This document shows positions 38,013 to 47,640 of a stretch of DNA of 64,000 bases, piece by piece. The stretch spans positions 54,136 through 118,135 of the forward strand of contig JAGOJU010000005.1 of NCBI GenBank assembly GCA_017994935.1. The letters are read 5' to 3'. The notes under the pieces were generated by a model, which was given only the letters and a program-made list of their open reading frames with translations, searched no databases and had not been told where the DNA came from. The translations under genes and the position numbers were made by a program. Position 1 is the stretch's first letter, and every line of letters starts with the position of its first letter. This DNA is from Opitutaceae bacterium. Lineage in GTDB: Bacteria > Verrucomicrobiota > Verrucomicrobiia > Opitutales > Opitutaceae.

Positions 38013-38678
38013 TCAGAAGAGTTCCCCCTGTCGCAGGGAATCGCGCTTTTCTCCATCCAGAGCACTCAAGGCCAGAAGCTGGGTGGTCGACAGCGCCGCA
38101 AGCTGGGGATCCCGGGCAAGCGCGCACAGGAGCACGGCGCCCGCCAGTGCGTCGTAGAGCGCGGCATGGTAGCGCCGCCGCGCCTGTGGACAGTTTGCCG
38201 CGGCCAGCGTGTCGAGTTCATGCTGGCGGCCCGTGGCCGCCACAAGGCCCTCCAGCTTTCCGGTGCAGATCTTCGGATAGAGTTGCTGGTAGAGCGCGGC
38301 CGTGTCCACCCAGGGCCCCCAGTCGATGATCCTTTCGCCCGGGCGCGCAAAGTTGGTAGAGGCCCGCGGGTACGGCCATACCGACTTCAACAATGCGTTT
38401 TCCACACCGGCATAGTGCGCGGCAAGCGGCCCGCGTTCACGGAGGTCGGCAAAGTAATCCCAGTCGTCGGAAAAGGGCGGTGAACCTTCAACCACGCTTT
38501 CCGTCAACCCATGCAACGCCGCGTCCTCCGCCGATATCCTCCCCTTGGCGCGACAAAGCCGGGTCCGTACCTCAGTCACCTGCCCACCAACCACCGTCGC
38601 GACGCCATACTCCAGGATTCCGGCGGCGCGGCTGCCTTCAAAGTCGACAAAAAAAATCGGCTGGTCAGTCCATGACAT
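38013..38678 (-). CDS. 3'-5' exonuclease, DEDD-family (DnaQ-like)
   Basis: A 221-residue exonuclease domain. The first metal motif is F-V-D-F-E-G (Asp12, Glu14). The final motif has H-A-A-L-Y-D-A-L-A, giving a DEDDh-type His and Asp. In between are L-H-G-L-T, typical of the DnaQ/polymerase III epsilon fold, and an Asp in I-D-W-G-P-W-V-D-T. Such stand-alone proteins degrade or proofread DNA or RNA ends; the substrate here is unknown. A 12-residue extension to 38714 is possible but lacks conserved sequence. The gene is alone, divergent from a HisN-like gene and convergent with the HAD gene. Confidence 0.85.
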   Translation of the reverse strand: MSWTDQPIFFVDFEGSRAAGILEYGVATVVGGQVTEVRTRLCRAKGRISAEDAALHGLTESVVEGSPPFSDDWDYFADLRERGPLAAHYAGVENALLKSVWPYPRASTNFARPGERIIDWGPWVDTAALYQQLYPKICTGKLEGLVAATGRQHELDTLAAANCPQARRRYHAALYDALAGAVLLCALARDPQLAALSTTQLLALSALDGEKRDSLRQGELF

Positions 38679-38758
38679 GCGCAAGACGGGACGACATGGC
38701 CGCATATTAGCCAAAAAACGAGTTCGATTCCACGCGAAAGCGATGAATTCTTGCGATC

Positions 38759-39532
38759 ATGCTGACGGACTCCCTCAGGCACTTTGCGCTGGACCTCGCT
38801 GAAGCCAGCGGCGACTTCATTCGCCCCTATTTCGCCAATCCTTCCCTTGAGGTCGAGGTCAAGGGGGATCGTTCTCCCGTGACAGTGGCGGATCGCGGTG
38901 CGGAAGAGCTCATGCGAACGCGCATCGCGAAAAAATTTCCGGACCACGGCATCATCGGCGAGGAATTCGGCGATGACCGCGCCGACGCCGAGTGGGTCTG
39001 GGTTCTGGATCCCATCGACGGCACGAAATCCTTCATGACCGCCTGTCCGCTTTTCGGCACCCTGATCGCGCTTCTGCACGAAGGTCAGCCCGTGCTCGGG
39101 ATCATTCACCAGCCGGTGCTCCGTCAATTGCTCTTCGGCGACGGTGCAACCGCCACGCTGAACGGCAGGCGTGTGAAGGTCCGGCCATGCACCTCATTTG
39201 ACGATGCCACCTTGCTCACCAGCGATCCCTTGAATCCCGCCAAGTACCAAAACGGCCCCGCATTTGAGGCTCTGGCGCGGCGGGCACGGATCTATCGTAC
39301 CTGGGGTGACTGCTATGGGTACCTTCTTGTCGCGTGCGGCTGGGCCGATATTGTCGTCGATCCGATCATGAATCCCTGGGATATCGCCGCGCTCGTGCCC
39401 ATCCTGCGCGGGGCCGGCGGGGAGATCACGGATTGGCAGGGGCGCGCGCCCTACCCCGCACACTCAACCGTGGCCGCCAATCCTGCCTTGCACCGGCAGA
39501 TCATCGCAGCATTGAACCCGAAAATCCAATGA
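38759..39532 (+). CDS. hisN: histidinol-phosphatase-like inositol monophosphatase family enzyme
   Basis: A 257-residue metal-dependent phosphatase of the inositol monophosphatase fold. Metal and substrate motifs are G-E-E-F-G-D-D, D-P-I-D-G-T-K-S-F and W-D-I-A-A-L at about 224-230. The pattern S-P-V-T-V-A-D-R and H-G-I-I-G-E-E resembles the HisN subgroup that dephosphorylates histidinol phosphate. Other members act on inositol phosphate or PAP, so the assignment is a subfamily estimate. Its stop overlaps the start of a sulfatase gene by four bases (ATGA), which implies translational coupling and raises the question of a sulfur or glycan role. Confidence 0.8.
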   Translation: MLTDSLRHFALDLAEASGDFIRPYFANPSLEVEVKGDRSPVTVADRGAEELMRTRIAKKFPDHGIIGEEFGDDRADAEWVWVLDPIDGTKSFMTACPLFGTLIALLHEGQPVLGIIHQPVLRQLLFGDGATATLNGRRVKVRPCTSFDDATLLTSDPLNPAKYQNGPAFEALARRARIYRTWGDCYGYLLVACGWADIVVDPIMNPWDIAALVPILRGAGGEITDWQGRAPYPAHSTVAANPALHRQIIAALNPKIQ

Positions 39533-40995
39533 CATCACGCCTCGCGCTACTTGCGTTTTCGGTTCTCCCGCTGATCGGCATGACCGGACGCACCCGCGCC
39601 GCGGAAAGTGCGCGTCCCAATGTCCTCTTCATTTGTGTCGACGATCTGAAACCGGTCCTCGGCTGCTATGGCGACAAGCTTGCCAGGTCGCCGAACATCG
39701 ATCGGCTCGCGAAACGAGGCATCGTTTTCGAAATGGCCTATTGCAACCAGGCGCTTTGTTCACCTTCGCGAAACTCGCTCATGACCGGTCTTCGGCCCAC
39801 ATCGATGGGGATCTATGATCTGACGACGAACTTTCGCGAAGCGATGCCGGATGCGGTGACAGTTGCCCAATACTTTCAGAGACACGGATACCGCACGGAG
39901 GCTGTTGGAAAGATCATGCACCCGTCCAATGGAAACCATGAGGATGCCGCGTCGTGGAGCGTGCCGCTTTTTTGGGCGGACAGCGGCACCTACCTCAGCA
40001 GGAAGAACCGGTCCAGTACGCGAGCCAATCAGGCCTCGAAACCTCTGGTGTTCGAGGAGGACGACGTGCCCGACAGTTTTTATTTCGACGGCAGGGTCGC
40101 CGATGAAGCCATCAAGCGGCTTGGCAATGCAAAATCGAAACCGGACGAACCTCAATTCCTCGCCGTCGGCTTCCTGAAGCCGCACCTGCCATTCCGGGTA
40201 CCCAAAAAGTATTGGGACCTCCATGACCGGTCGAAATTCAAATTGGCGGAGAATCCATCCGCTCCACTGGGCGCGCCTGCTTTCGCGGGTACAAACTCAG
40301 AGGAGCTCCGCTCCTACCGGGAGATCCCCGCCACCGCGCTTCCAGACGAACTGCAGCGCAAGCTGATCCATGGCTATTACGCCGCCGTGAGCTACATGGA
40401 TGCGCAGGTTGGCCGCCTGCTCGACGAGCTTGACCGGTTGGGCCTTGCGGAGAAGACCGTCATTGTGCTGTGGGGCGATCACGGATGGCATCTGGGTGAT
40501 CACTCCCTGTGGGGAAAGAAGACCAACTATGAGGCGGCCGCACGGATTCCCCTTATCGTCGCAGGGCCCGGGATCGCCCGCTCAGCCACCAGCTCCGCCC
40601 TCGTGGAAACCGTCGACCTGTATCCCACCCTTGCCGAACTCGCAGGTCTGCCGGCGCCAATAGTGACGCAGAAACTGGAAGGCCGAAGTTTCGCCACCAC
40701 CGCCCGTGATCCGCGTGTACCGACAAAGGATGCCGTCTTCCACGCTTATCCCCGCAACCGAAAGCCGGACGGCCAGGTGATCGGGCGCGCAGTGCGGACA
40801 GAGCGCTACCGGCTCGTCGAATGGAAAAAGCCAGGCGCCGCTCCTGGCACCGCCACCCTGGAACTCTACGACTACGCCACCGATCCGCTTGAGACAAAAA
40901 ACCTCGCAGACGAGAAGCCTCGCATTGTTGAGGAATTGCGACGCGTGCTGGCCACGCAGCCGGAAGCCCTGCCGCAGTTTCACGCCCCGCGATAG
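39529..40995 (+). CDS. exported sulfatase, iduronate-2-sulfatase-like
   Basis: A 488-residue type I sulfatase with a signal peptide (about 1-24, ending TRAA). Metal-binding V-D-D-L-K-P-V-L-G-C-Y-G-D and the formylglycine motif C-S-P-S-R (Cys77) are intact. The sequence L-T-T-N-F-R and P-H-L-P-F-R-V-P-K-K-Y-W-D-L are frequent in iduronate-2-sulfatase-like members, and W-G-D-H-G-W-H-L-G-D-H-S-L-W-G-K is the typical C-terminal active-site segment. It should release sulfate from glycosaminoglycan-like or algal polysaccharides. The start overlaps the upstream phosphatase by four bases. It converges on queF with 5 bases between the stops. Confidence 0.94.
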   Translation: MTSRLALLAFSVLPLIGMTGRTRAAESARPNVLFICVDDLKPVLGCYGDKLARSPNIDRLAKRGIVFEMAYCNQALCSPSRNSLMTGLRPTSMGIYDLTTNFREAMPDAVTVAQYFQRHGYRTEAVGKIMHPSNGNHEDAASWSVPLFWADSGTYLSRKNRSSTRANQASKPLVFEEDDVPDSFYFDGRVADEAIKRLGNAKSKPDEPQFLAVGFLKPHLPFRVPKKYWDLHDRSKFKLAENPSAPLGAPAFAGTNSEELRSYREIPATALPDELQRKLIHGYYAAVSYMDAQVGRLLDELDRLGLAEKTVIVLWGDHGWHLGDHSLWGKKTNYEAAARIPLIVAGPGIARSATSSALVETVDLYPTLAELAGLPAPIVTQKLEGRSFATTARDPRVPTKDAVFHAYPRNRKPDGQVIGRAVRTERYRLVEWKKPGAAPGTATLELYDYATDPLETKNLADEKPRIVEELRRVLATQPEALPQFHAPR

Positions 40996-41000
40996 GCGCA

Positions 41001-41396
41001 CTATTTCCGGGCCACTCGTCGGCCCGGCTGGCGTCGCCTGGACCGGGCCTGAGGTTTCCACTTTGCTTTCACTACCGAGGTAAAACCTCCCCGTGCCTTC
41101 CATCGAGAAATGATCTTGAGCTTCCGCGGCTTCAGCAGCCTGCCGAGGTCATCACATATCTTGTTGGTCACGGCCTCGAAGAAAATCCCCTCGTTGCGAT
41201 AGGCGTGGAAATAGAGCTTGAGAGACTTGAGCTCCACACACTTCCGATCCGCAACATAGCGCACGGTGATTTCTGCGAAGTCCGGATGTCCCGTCATCGG
41301 ACACACCGAGGTAAACTCGTGGTGGGTGTGCTTGATCACGTACTTGCGCCTGGGCGCGGGATTGGGAAACGTTTCGAGAAGCGTCGGGTCTGCCAT
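41001..41396 (-). CDS. queF: NADPH-dependent 7-cyano-7-deazaguanine reductase
   Basis: A 131-residue enzyme of the tunnelling fold that reduces preQ0 to preQ1 in queuosine synthesis. The nucleophile Cys32 is in F-T-S-V-C-P-M-T-G-H-P-D-F-A, with the family Asp39 a few residues after it. The QueF motif E-L-K-S-L-K-L-Y-F-H-A-Y-R-N-E-G is intact. It is the short unimodular type. The C-terminus is strongly basic (S-R-R-R-Q and similar). An 18-residue upstream extension (to 41450) is possible but unconserved. No other queuosine genes are nearby. It converges on the sulfatase. Confidence 0.94.
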   Translation of the reverse strand: MADPTLLETFPNPAPRRKYVIKHTHHEFTSVCPMTGHPDFAEITVRYVADRKCVELKSLKLYFHAYRNEGIFFEAVTNKICDDLGRLLKPRKLKIISRWKARGGFTSVVKAKWKPQARSRRRQPGRRVARK

Positions 41397-41472
41397 GTCC
41401 CCAGCTAGCCTCAAAACCCTGCCGGCTGAAAGACGGAAACGCAGGTGCATTCACGGACTCCGATCGCGAGCC

Positions 41473-41492
41473 GGGCACGACGACGCGCGCCC
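41473..41492 (+). repeat. dispersed hairpin repeat, degenerate copy 5
   Basis: Arms GGGCACG (41473-41479) and CGCGCCC (41486-41492) surround loop ACGACG. One arm position is changed without compensation. The copy is in the 255-base non-coding gap between queF and rny; nothing else was recognised there. Confidence 0.55.
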
Positions 41493-41651
41493 CGCCAGTG
41501 GATTGGGTCCTCCAACGATCCATCACTTTCCACCAAGTAAGTTCCAAGGGCTGCCCAAGTCGGGAGCCGGCATGCTGGAGCGCCTCATGCGCCAATGCCT
41601 TGGCTTCACTTTGCCCGAGTCACGCTGACTTCAGACTTCCGCCCGCCCGCC

Positions 41652-43244
41652 TCAGGTTGCCGTCTCGATGAATCGCGATTCCCTGATCACCGTAATCTTG
41701 ATCGTGCTGGGGTACTGGAGTTCGTCCTCGATGCGATTGCGAAGGGTCTTGGCGAGTTCGCGGGCGCGTTCGTCCGTGACATTCTGCGGCGCCACCACCA
41801 CGCGGATCTCGCGACCGGCCTGAATGGCAAAGGCCTGCTGCACACCCTCGAGGGATAGCGCCAGCTTTTCCAATCGATCGAGGCGCTGCAGGTAATTCGT
41901 CATCGACTCGGCCCGCGCACCCGGACGCACCGATGACACCGTGTCGGCCAGGATTACGAGCCCGGCATACACGGTTTCCGGAGGAATCTCCTCGTGGTGG
42001 GCGGCGATGGCATTGACCACAACGGGAGTCTCCCCGTGGCGCTTCACAAACTCCGCTCCGATATGGGCGTGGCTGCCTTCGTATTCCGCATCGATGGCCT
42101 TTCCAATGTCGTGCAGAAGTCCCGCGCGCTTGGCGAGATTCGGGTCGAGCCCCACCTCGCTGGCGATGAGAGAGCAGAGAAAACCGACCTCAACCGAATG
42201 ATCGAGCACGTTCTGGGTGTAGCTGAAACGGTACTTGAGCTTGCCCAACAGTCTCACGACCTCGGGACTGAGTCCATTGATACCCAGGCGCTGGATGGCC
42301 TCCTCGCCCGCCTCCTGCGATTGCAGGCCGACCTCCTCCTGCGCACGCTTCACGAATTCCTCGATGCTCGCCGGATGAATGCGCCCGTCCTTTACCAGAG
42401 CCTCAAGCGCAACGCGGGCTATTTCGCGCCGCACCGGGTCAAACGAGGAGATGAGCACCATTTGGGGTGATTCGTCGATGAGAAGGGTCACGCCTGTGGC
42501 TGCTTCGAACACCTTGATGTTTCGCCCTTCGCGACCAATGATACGGCCCTTCATATCCTCGTTTGGAAGCTGGACGATCGTGGCGGTGATGTCGTTGTTG
42601 GGACGCGATGCCAGCCGCTGCATGGAGGAAATCAGGATTCGTTTCGCCTGATTCTCCACATCCTGTTCGGAGCGCTCGAGCACTTCGCGACGCAAGGCAC
42701 GGAGTTCGTCCTGGCACTCGAGCTGGACCTCCTCGCGAAGCTGTTTCCTGATCTCCTCCGCATCCATGGTGGCAACACCCTCGAGCCGCTTGCGCAAAGA
42801 CCTTGAAAGCTGCCGCATGGCGTCGCGGGCCTGCTTCACCGCGGCGCTTTCGCGCCCGAGGCGGTCCTGCTTCTGCTCGAGCTGGCGATCCAGCAGCACC
42901 AGGGATTCCTCGTGCGCACGGATTTCACGCAATTTGATTTCGCTTTCAATCTCCCGGCGATCGAATTCGCGGTTGGATTCCGCCCTGCGGGACTGGATTT
43001 CGACCTCAGCCCTTTGTTTGGTTTCCTGCGCCGCCACCAACGCTTCGCGCTTCGCAACTTCCACCACCTGGGTTGCCTGACAGGAGGCGAGCCGACGCGC
43101 CTGACGGGTGACCAGCCAGCCCAGCAGCACACCGATCGCAAGGCCCAAGACAATTGACGCCCCGAGCAGCCCATACGGCAGTCCGCTCTCGGGAGGAAGG
43201 ATTGCGGCGAAGTCGGCGACGCGCAAAATCACGAGGATCAACAC
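41652..43244 (-). CDS. rny: ribonuclease Y
   Basis: A 530-residue membrane-anchored endoribonuclease that initiates mRNA decay. The N-terminal helix is followed by a long charged coiled coil (about 45-215). A KH domain has M-K-G-R-I-I-G-R-E-G-R-N-I near 230, and the HD domain has L-L-H-D-I-G-K-A with the earlier D-H-S-V-E-V motif. Length matches the family when translation starts at GTG 43244 just before L-I-L-V-I-L; the longer frame to 43487 runs into sequence antisense to rodA. It is divergent from rodA. The same organism carries an RNase E/G, so two mRNA decay enzymes coexist. Confidence 0.94.
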   Translation of the reverse strand: MLILVILRVADFAAILPPESGLPYGLLGASIVLGLAIGVLLGWLVTRQARRLASCQATQVVEVAKREALVAAQETKQRAEVEIQSRRAESNREFDRREIESEIKLREIRAHEESLVLLDRQLEQKQDRLGRESAAVKQARDAMRQLSRSLRKRLEGVATMDAEEIRKQLREEVQLECQDELRALRREVLERSEQDVENQAKRILISSMQRLASRPNNDITATIVQLPNEDMKGRIIGREGRNIKVFEAATGVTLLIDESPQMVLISSFDPVRREIARVALEALVKDGRIHPASIEEFVKRAQEEVGLQSQEAGEEAIQRLGINGLSPEVVRLLGKLKYRFSYTQNVLDHSVEVGFLCSLIASEVGLDPNLAKRAGLLHDIGKAIDAEYEGSHAHIGAEFVKRHGETPVVVNAIAAHHEEIPPETVYAGLVILADTVSSVRPGARAESMTNYLQRLDRLEKLALSLEGVQQAFAIQAGREIRVVVAPQNVTDERARELAKTLRNRIEDELQYPSTIKITVIRESRFIETAT

Positions 43245-43368
43245 CGTGGCGCATGGCTCCGAAAGCACAAGCTTTCTCCCGAAACGCCAGCAGGCGGAGT
43301 GACAAACATGACTTTTTGCGCATCGCGGGATTGCGGAGCCGGGGATACGCGGTTTCTTGAGGAAGTCC

Positions 43369-44598
43369 GTGAATCTGCCGACACCCTCAGCCCTGATGGG
43401 CCTGTTCAAAGTCACCACCCGCGAACGGTGGGACTTGCTCACGCCTTTTGCCATGGCGGGGCTTAGTGCCATAGGAGTCGCGTTCATTTACAGCGCACAG
43501 TTGTCGACGCCCCAGAACAACTGGACCACCCAGATCGTCTGGCTGGCCGCCGGCACGCTTGTCTACCTGGCGGTGTCCATGCTCGATTACCGCCTCTGGC
43601 TAAGCATTGGCCATTGGTTCTACCTCGGCTGCCTGGTCCCATTGATCCTGGTTTTGTTTGTGGGACAGGAGCGCTATGGGGCGCAACGCTGGCTGGATTT
43701 TGGCTCGATCGCTTTCCAGCCATCGGAGCCGGCCAAGGCCGCGGTTCTCGTCTTTACCGCAAGCCTGCTGATACGTTCGGAAGTCGGAACAGTGAAACAA
43801 TCCCTTGGCGTGTTGGGCAAATTGGCCCTTGCGGTGGGATTGCCCATGTTCCTTATCATGCTGCAGCCCGACCTGAAATCAGTGATCGTGCTCCCCCCGA
43901 TGGTGTTCTCCATGCTCTATGTCTCCAAACTCTCCACCCGGTTCTTCCTGGGCGCGATGGGGGCATTTTTACTGTTGGTGGGCGTCGTGGCCTGGGATAG
44001 CTACAGTTACGTAACCTATATGAAAACCAACAACCTGGATTTTCATAAACAAAAAGGTGCGTACGAAAAAACTACCTGGATTCCGCTCAAGGACTACCAG
44101 CGCAACCGCATCCTGACTTTTGTGCGGCCGGACGTGATCGACCCAACCGGGACCAAGGATGCGTGGAACCTGAATCAGTCGCTGATATCCGTCGGCAGCG
44201 GTGGTCTGACAGGCAAAGGCTGGACACAGGGAACGCAGGCCCAACTGGGCTACCTGCCCCCCGCGGTTGCGCACAATGATTTCATCTTCTCGGTCATTGC
44301 CGAGGAAAAAGGATTTTTGGGAAGCCTCACGGTTCTCAGTTTGTTTGGGATAATGATGTTCAATGGCATTCGCATCGCCGCTCTCGCCAGGGATCGGTTC
44401 GGCACCCTCCTCGCCCTCGGCGTGACGGTGCTGTTTTCGGTGCATGTGTTCGTGAACATCGCGATGACCATCGGACTCGTGCCCATAACGGGCATACCGC
44501 TTCCCTTTATCAGCTACGGCGGCTCGTTCGTGCTCAGTTGCTGCTTGCTGCAAGGACTGGTCCAGAGTGTCTATCGCTTCCGAAAGGATTTCACATGA
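43369..44598 (+). CDS. rodA: rod-shape determining SEDS protein RodA
   Basis: A polytopic protein of about 409 residues with ten hydrophobic helices, belonging to the FtsW/RodA/SpoVE (SEDS) peptidoglycan polymerases. Motifs include [17 protein letters not shown] near residue 110, then [29 protein letters not shown], and close to the end [12 protein letters not shown]. It should act with a class B penicillin-binding protein in cell elongation. The start is uncertain: GTG 43369 is used here, with TTG 43357 and ATG 43396 as alternatives. The MreBCD genes are not in view. Confidence 0.93.
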   Translation: MNLPTPSALMGLFKVTTRERWDLLTPFAMAGLSAIGVAFIYSAQLSTPQNNWTTQIVWLAAGTLVYLAVSMLDYRLWLSIGHWFYLGCLVPLILVLFVGQERYGAQRWLDFGSIAFQPSEPAKAAVLVFTASLLIRSEVGTVKQSLGVLGKLALAVGLPMFLIMLQPDLKSVIVLPPMVFSMLYVSKLSTRFFLGAMGAFLLLVGVVAWDSYSYVTYMKTNNLDFHKQKGAYEKTTWIPLKDYQRNRILTFVRPDVIDPTGTKDAWNLNQSLISVGSGGLTGKGWTQGTQAQLGYLPPAVAHNDFIFSVIAEEKGFLGSLTVLSLFGIMMFNGIRIAALARDRFGTLLALGVTVLFSVHVFVNIAMTIGLVPITGIPLPFISYGGSFVLSCCLLQGLVQSVYRFRKDFT

Positions 44599-44698
44599 GT
44601 GTGACTTCCCTCCGCGATATCGACCGCTCTGCCGGAATTTCCTGCGTCGCAACCCAGGCCCGGATGCGCCCCGTCTTCCCGACAGGACAACATCCACC

Positions 44699-46447
44699 AT
44701 GCCCGCTTCCACACCCTCCGACGACGCCCGCAATGCGGACGATCCCGCCCAGTTTGACTCGGAACTTGCCCACCCGCCACCCATCACCGATGCACCTGAG
44801 GTGGACTCCCGCGAATTGCGCGCCAATGCGCAGGAACGTTCCAAACAACGCCCGTTTCTCCAGAAAATCCTGAGCGTTTTCCAGAAGCAGAAAACCTCCT
44901 ATCGCGAGCTGATCATCAATTCCGAGCCCCTCGAAAAGCGGGTCGCCCTGCTGGTCGATGGCCGGCTTGAGAAATTCGAGATCGAACGCCATTCCGACGA
45001 CCGCATGGTCGGCGGCATTTTCAAGGGGCGCATCAAGAACCTCGATCCGGGACTGAAGGCCGCGTTTGTCGATATCGGCTATTCGAAGAACGCCTTTCTC
45101 CACTATTGGGACATGCTGCCGGCGGCCGCAGATTCGTCGGTCGAGGTCGTCCGCGTCAACAAACGGAAAAACGCCCCTCCCCGCCCGGCAGAACCCACCG
45201 TCAAGGACATCCCCCAGATGTACCCGCCAGGCAGCGAGATTGTCATCCAGGTCACCAAGGGCCCGATCGGCTCAAAAGGTCCCCGGACCACGACGAACCT
45301 CTCCATTCCCGGGCGTTACCTGATCCTCACGCCCTACTCCGACGGATGCGGCATTTCGCGCAAGATCGAGGACATCCACGAGCGCAAGCGCCTCAAGCAG
45401 CTCATCAACGAACTCACGATTCCCGAAGGCATGGGCGTGATCGTGCGCACCGCAGGTGAAGGGAAGAAGTCCCGGTATTTCGTCCGCGACCTCCATATTC
45501 TCCTCAAGAAGTGGGAGGAAATCACCGCGAAGATGCAGAGCGAACGCTCGCCCGCCGGCCTCTATCAGGAGCCGGATCTTGTGGAGCGAACGGTCCGAGA
45601 TTTCCTGACCGAGGAGGTCGATCGCGTGCTCATCGACAACCGGGCCGACTACGAGCGCACTGCCGACCTGGTCGGACTCATTTCCAAGCGTTCCCGGTCC
45701 AAGATCGCGCTCTACAAGGACACCATCCCCATCTTCGAGCGCTTCAATATCGAGCGACAGATCGAACAGACCTTCCATCGCAAGGTCACGCTCCCGAGCG
45801 GCGGCGAGATCATCATCGACGAGACCGAGGCCCTCATCGCCATCGACGTCAATACGGGCTCCCACAAGAACCGTTCCGGCGACGAGAAAAACACGATCTA
45901 TTCCGTCAATCTCGAGGCCGCGGTCGAAATCTCGCGCCAGATCCGGCTTCGCAACCTGGGCGGACTCATCATCTGCGACTTCATCGACATGAAGGAGCGG
46001 CGCCACCGCAATGGGGTCTACGAAAAGATGGTCGAGTGCATGTCGGAGGACAAGGCGAAGAACCATATCCTCCCGATCTCCCAGCTGGGTATCCTCCAGA
46101 TGACCCGGCAGCGGCAGCAAGAATCCCTGTCGAGCAATCTCTACACCGACTGCCCCTACTGCCGCGGACGCGGCATCGTGAAGAGCGCAACGACCATGTC
46201 GGTCGAGCTCCAACGGCGCCTGGGATCGGTCGCGCGTCGCATCCAGATGCGCAACGACGGCAAGGACTACAGCCTGCGGGTTCTCGTGCATCCCAGCATT
46301 CTCGAACGCCTGCGCAGCGAAGACGCCGATCTCCTCGTGCGCATGGAAAAACTCTATGGCGTGAAACTCGCCTTCCGGGCGGACCCGAACTACCACGTCG
46401 AAAACTTCAAGATCGTAAACGCGGCCTCCGGCGAGGAGTACCGCTGA
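44699..46447 (+). CDS. rng: ribonuclease E/G family protein
   Basis: A 582-residue endoribonuclease of the RNase E/G type, which cleaves 5'-monophosphorylated RNA in rRNA processing and mRNA decay. The N-terminal 60 residues are polar and disordered-looking. The S1 domain runs from [11 protein letters not shown] to about residue 210. The 5' sensor region has I-V-R-T-A-G, and catalytic Asp residues are in A-I-D-V-N-T-G and C-D-F-I-D-M. The zinc-link motif is C-P-Y-C-R-G-R-G. A long C-terminal scaffold domain is missing, so it resembles RNase G. It follows rodA by 100 bases, a gene pairing seen in many bacteria. Confidence 0.94.
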   Translation: MPASTPSDDARNADDPAQFDSELAHPPPITDAPEVDSRELRANAQERSKQRPFLQKILSVFQKQKTSYRELIINSEPLEKRVALLVDGRLEKFEIERHSDDRMVGGIFKGRIKNLDPGLKAAFVDIGYSKNAFLHYWDMLPAAADSSVEVVRVNKRKNAPPRPAEPTVKDIPQMYPPGSEIVIQVTKGPIGSKGPRTTTNLSIPGRYLILTPYSDGCGISRKIEDIHERKRLKQLINELTIPEGMGVIVRTAGEGKKSRYFVRDLHILLKKWEEITAKMQSERSPAGLYQEPDLVERTVRDFLTEEVDRVLIDNRADYERTADLVGLISKRSRSKIALYKDTIPIFERFNIERQIEQTFHRKVTLPSGGEIIIDETEALIAIDVNTGSHKNRSGDEKNTIYSVNLEAAVEISRQIRLRNLGGLIICDFIDMKERRHRNGVYEKMVECMSEDKAKNHILPISQLGILQMTRQRQQESLSSNLYTDCPYCRGRGIVKSATTMSVELQRRLGSVARRIQMRNDGKDYSLRVLVHPSILERLRSEDADLLVRMEKLYGVKLAFRADPNYHVENFKIVNAASGEEYR

Positions 46448-46632
46448 GAGAAGCGTAACCCACCGGTTTTCCTGCATCAGCAATTCCCATTGCCAGCTCT
46501 GCAACGGAGGGAAGGCGATTCTCGCCTGTCATTTCCGGGAGTCCCCGCAAGCCCACCTGCATGCGCTGACTGAACGGCAAGCTCAAGAATCCTTGCATCA
46601 GCACCCGCTGAAACCGGCCATCCCCAATCGAA

Positions 46633-47553
46633 ATGAAAACCCTCCTCGCTTGCCTGAGTATCGCGTGCTGCACCCTGGCCGCAATTGCCCAGGATATCAA
46701 AGGCCCTGCACCCGTCTCGGTATCCTCCGCCAATTATCAGAAGACCGAGCGGGCCGAATTGATCAGGCGCGTCTCGCAGAAGAATGCGGTGAATCCCGCA
46801 GCGATCTCGGCCACACCGGAAATGGCACCCACCCATTTCATCTTCCTTCCCGGTGAAATCTACGAATCGGATCTCACGTATGAAGAGCTCTGCAGGCTGC
46901 TCACTCCGGTCCTGCTCAAACGAAACCTGATCAATGCGGCCGACGAGCAGGGACTGATGCGCGAACCGGAGAAGGTGTCGCTCGTGCTACGCATCCACTA
47001 TGGCATCCGCCCCTGGCGGCAGCCGATCGTGCGCACCGAACAACTGACCTGGAGGGATGGTCTTGTTCCCAGGCCCAAAGGGCGCGGGCTACACACGCTC
47101 GGCGGCGATACGCTCTGGGAGAGCCGCGCAGGAGGAAACGATGAGGCCCTGGCAGCCGCAAAGGAGAATCAATCCGGAAGCAGCGCCTGGGGCAAGGGGG
47201 CCGGGCGATCCGGTGGAAGCTCGGGCAGCAGCAGTAGCATGACCACGGGCATCATGAACAGCACCGCCACGGGCGTCGCTGGCCTCACGGAATACGAAGG
47301 CACGCGCGACTTTCATATCATCGTGATCGATGCCTTCGACTACGCTGAGCTCAAGAAGGAGGGGAAGTCAGCCAAACGGATCTGGACAACTTTCGCAGCG
47401 GCACCGAAGGAGCCAAAGCAGTTGTTCTCCGCCATGGCAAAAACCCTGATTCGCAACGCGGCTCCTTATCTCGGAGAAACCACGAGCGGCCTTCAGGTGT
47501 ACACCGATTCGCGCGCCAATGTCGAAATCGGCGAGGCGATTGTCGTACCGTAA
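46633..47553 (+). CDS. exported protein of unknown function
   Basis: A 306-residue protein with a signal peptide (1-20, ending AIAQ). It has strands such as H-F-I-F-L-P-G-E-I-Y-E and L-V-L-R-I-H-Y-G, a low-complexity Gly/Ser stretch around 190-215, and D-F-H-I-I-V-I-D-A-F-D-Y near residue 230. The last part reads helix-strand with A-E-I-G-E-A-I-V-V-P in modified form at the end. I do not recognise a family. The gene is alone, 185 bases after the RNase E/G gene on the same strand, and is convergent with an S9 peptidase. Confidence 0.7.
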   Translation: MKTLLACLSIACCTLAAIAQDIKGPAPVSVSSANYQKTERAELIRRVSQKNAVNPAAISATPEMAPTHFIFLPGEIYESDLTYEELCRLLTPVLLKRNLINAADEQGLMREPEKVSLVLRIHYGIRPWRQPIVRTEQLTWRDGLVPRPKGRGLHTLGGDTLWESRAGGNDEALAAAKENQSGSSAWGKGAGRSGGSSGSSSSMTTGIMNSTATGVAGLTEYEGTRDFHIIVIDAFDYAELKKEGKSAKRIWTTFAAAPKEPKQLFSAMAKTLIRNAAPYLGETTSGLQVYTDSRANVEIGEAIVVP

Positions 47554-47640
47554 CCGAGCAGGCTGCCTCAGGTGACAGCGTCCCCAAGCGCATCAGGTTC
47601 CAGCACAGGAAAGCCGATGCGCCCGCGCGAGGGACAGCAA

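Noticed and set aside
44699..46447. Unusual insertion in the S1 domain of the RNase E/G protein
   Set aside because: The loop between S1 strands has about the same length in E. coli RNase E, so it is ordinary.
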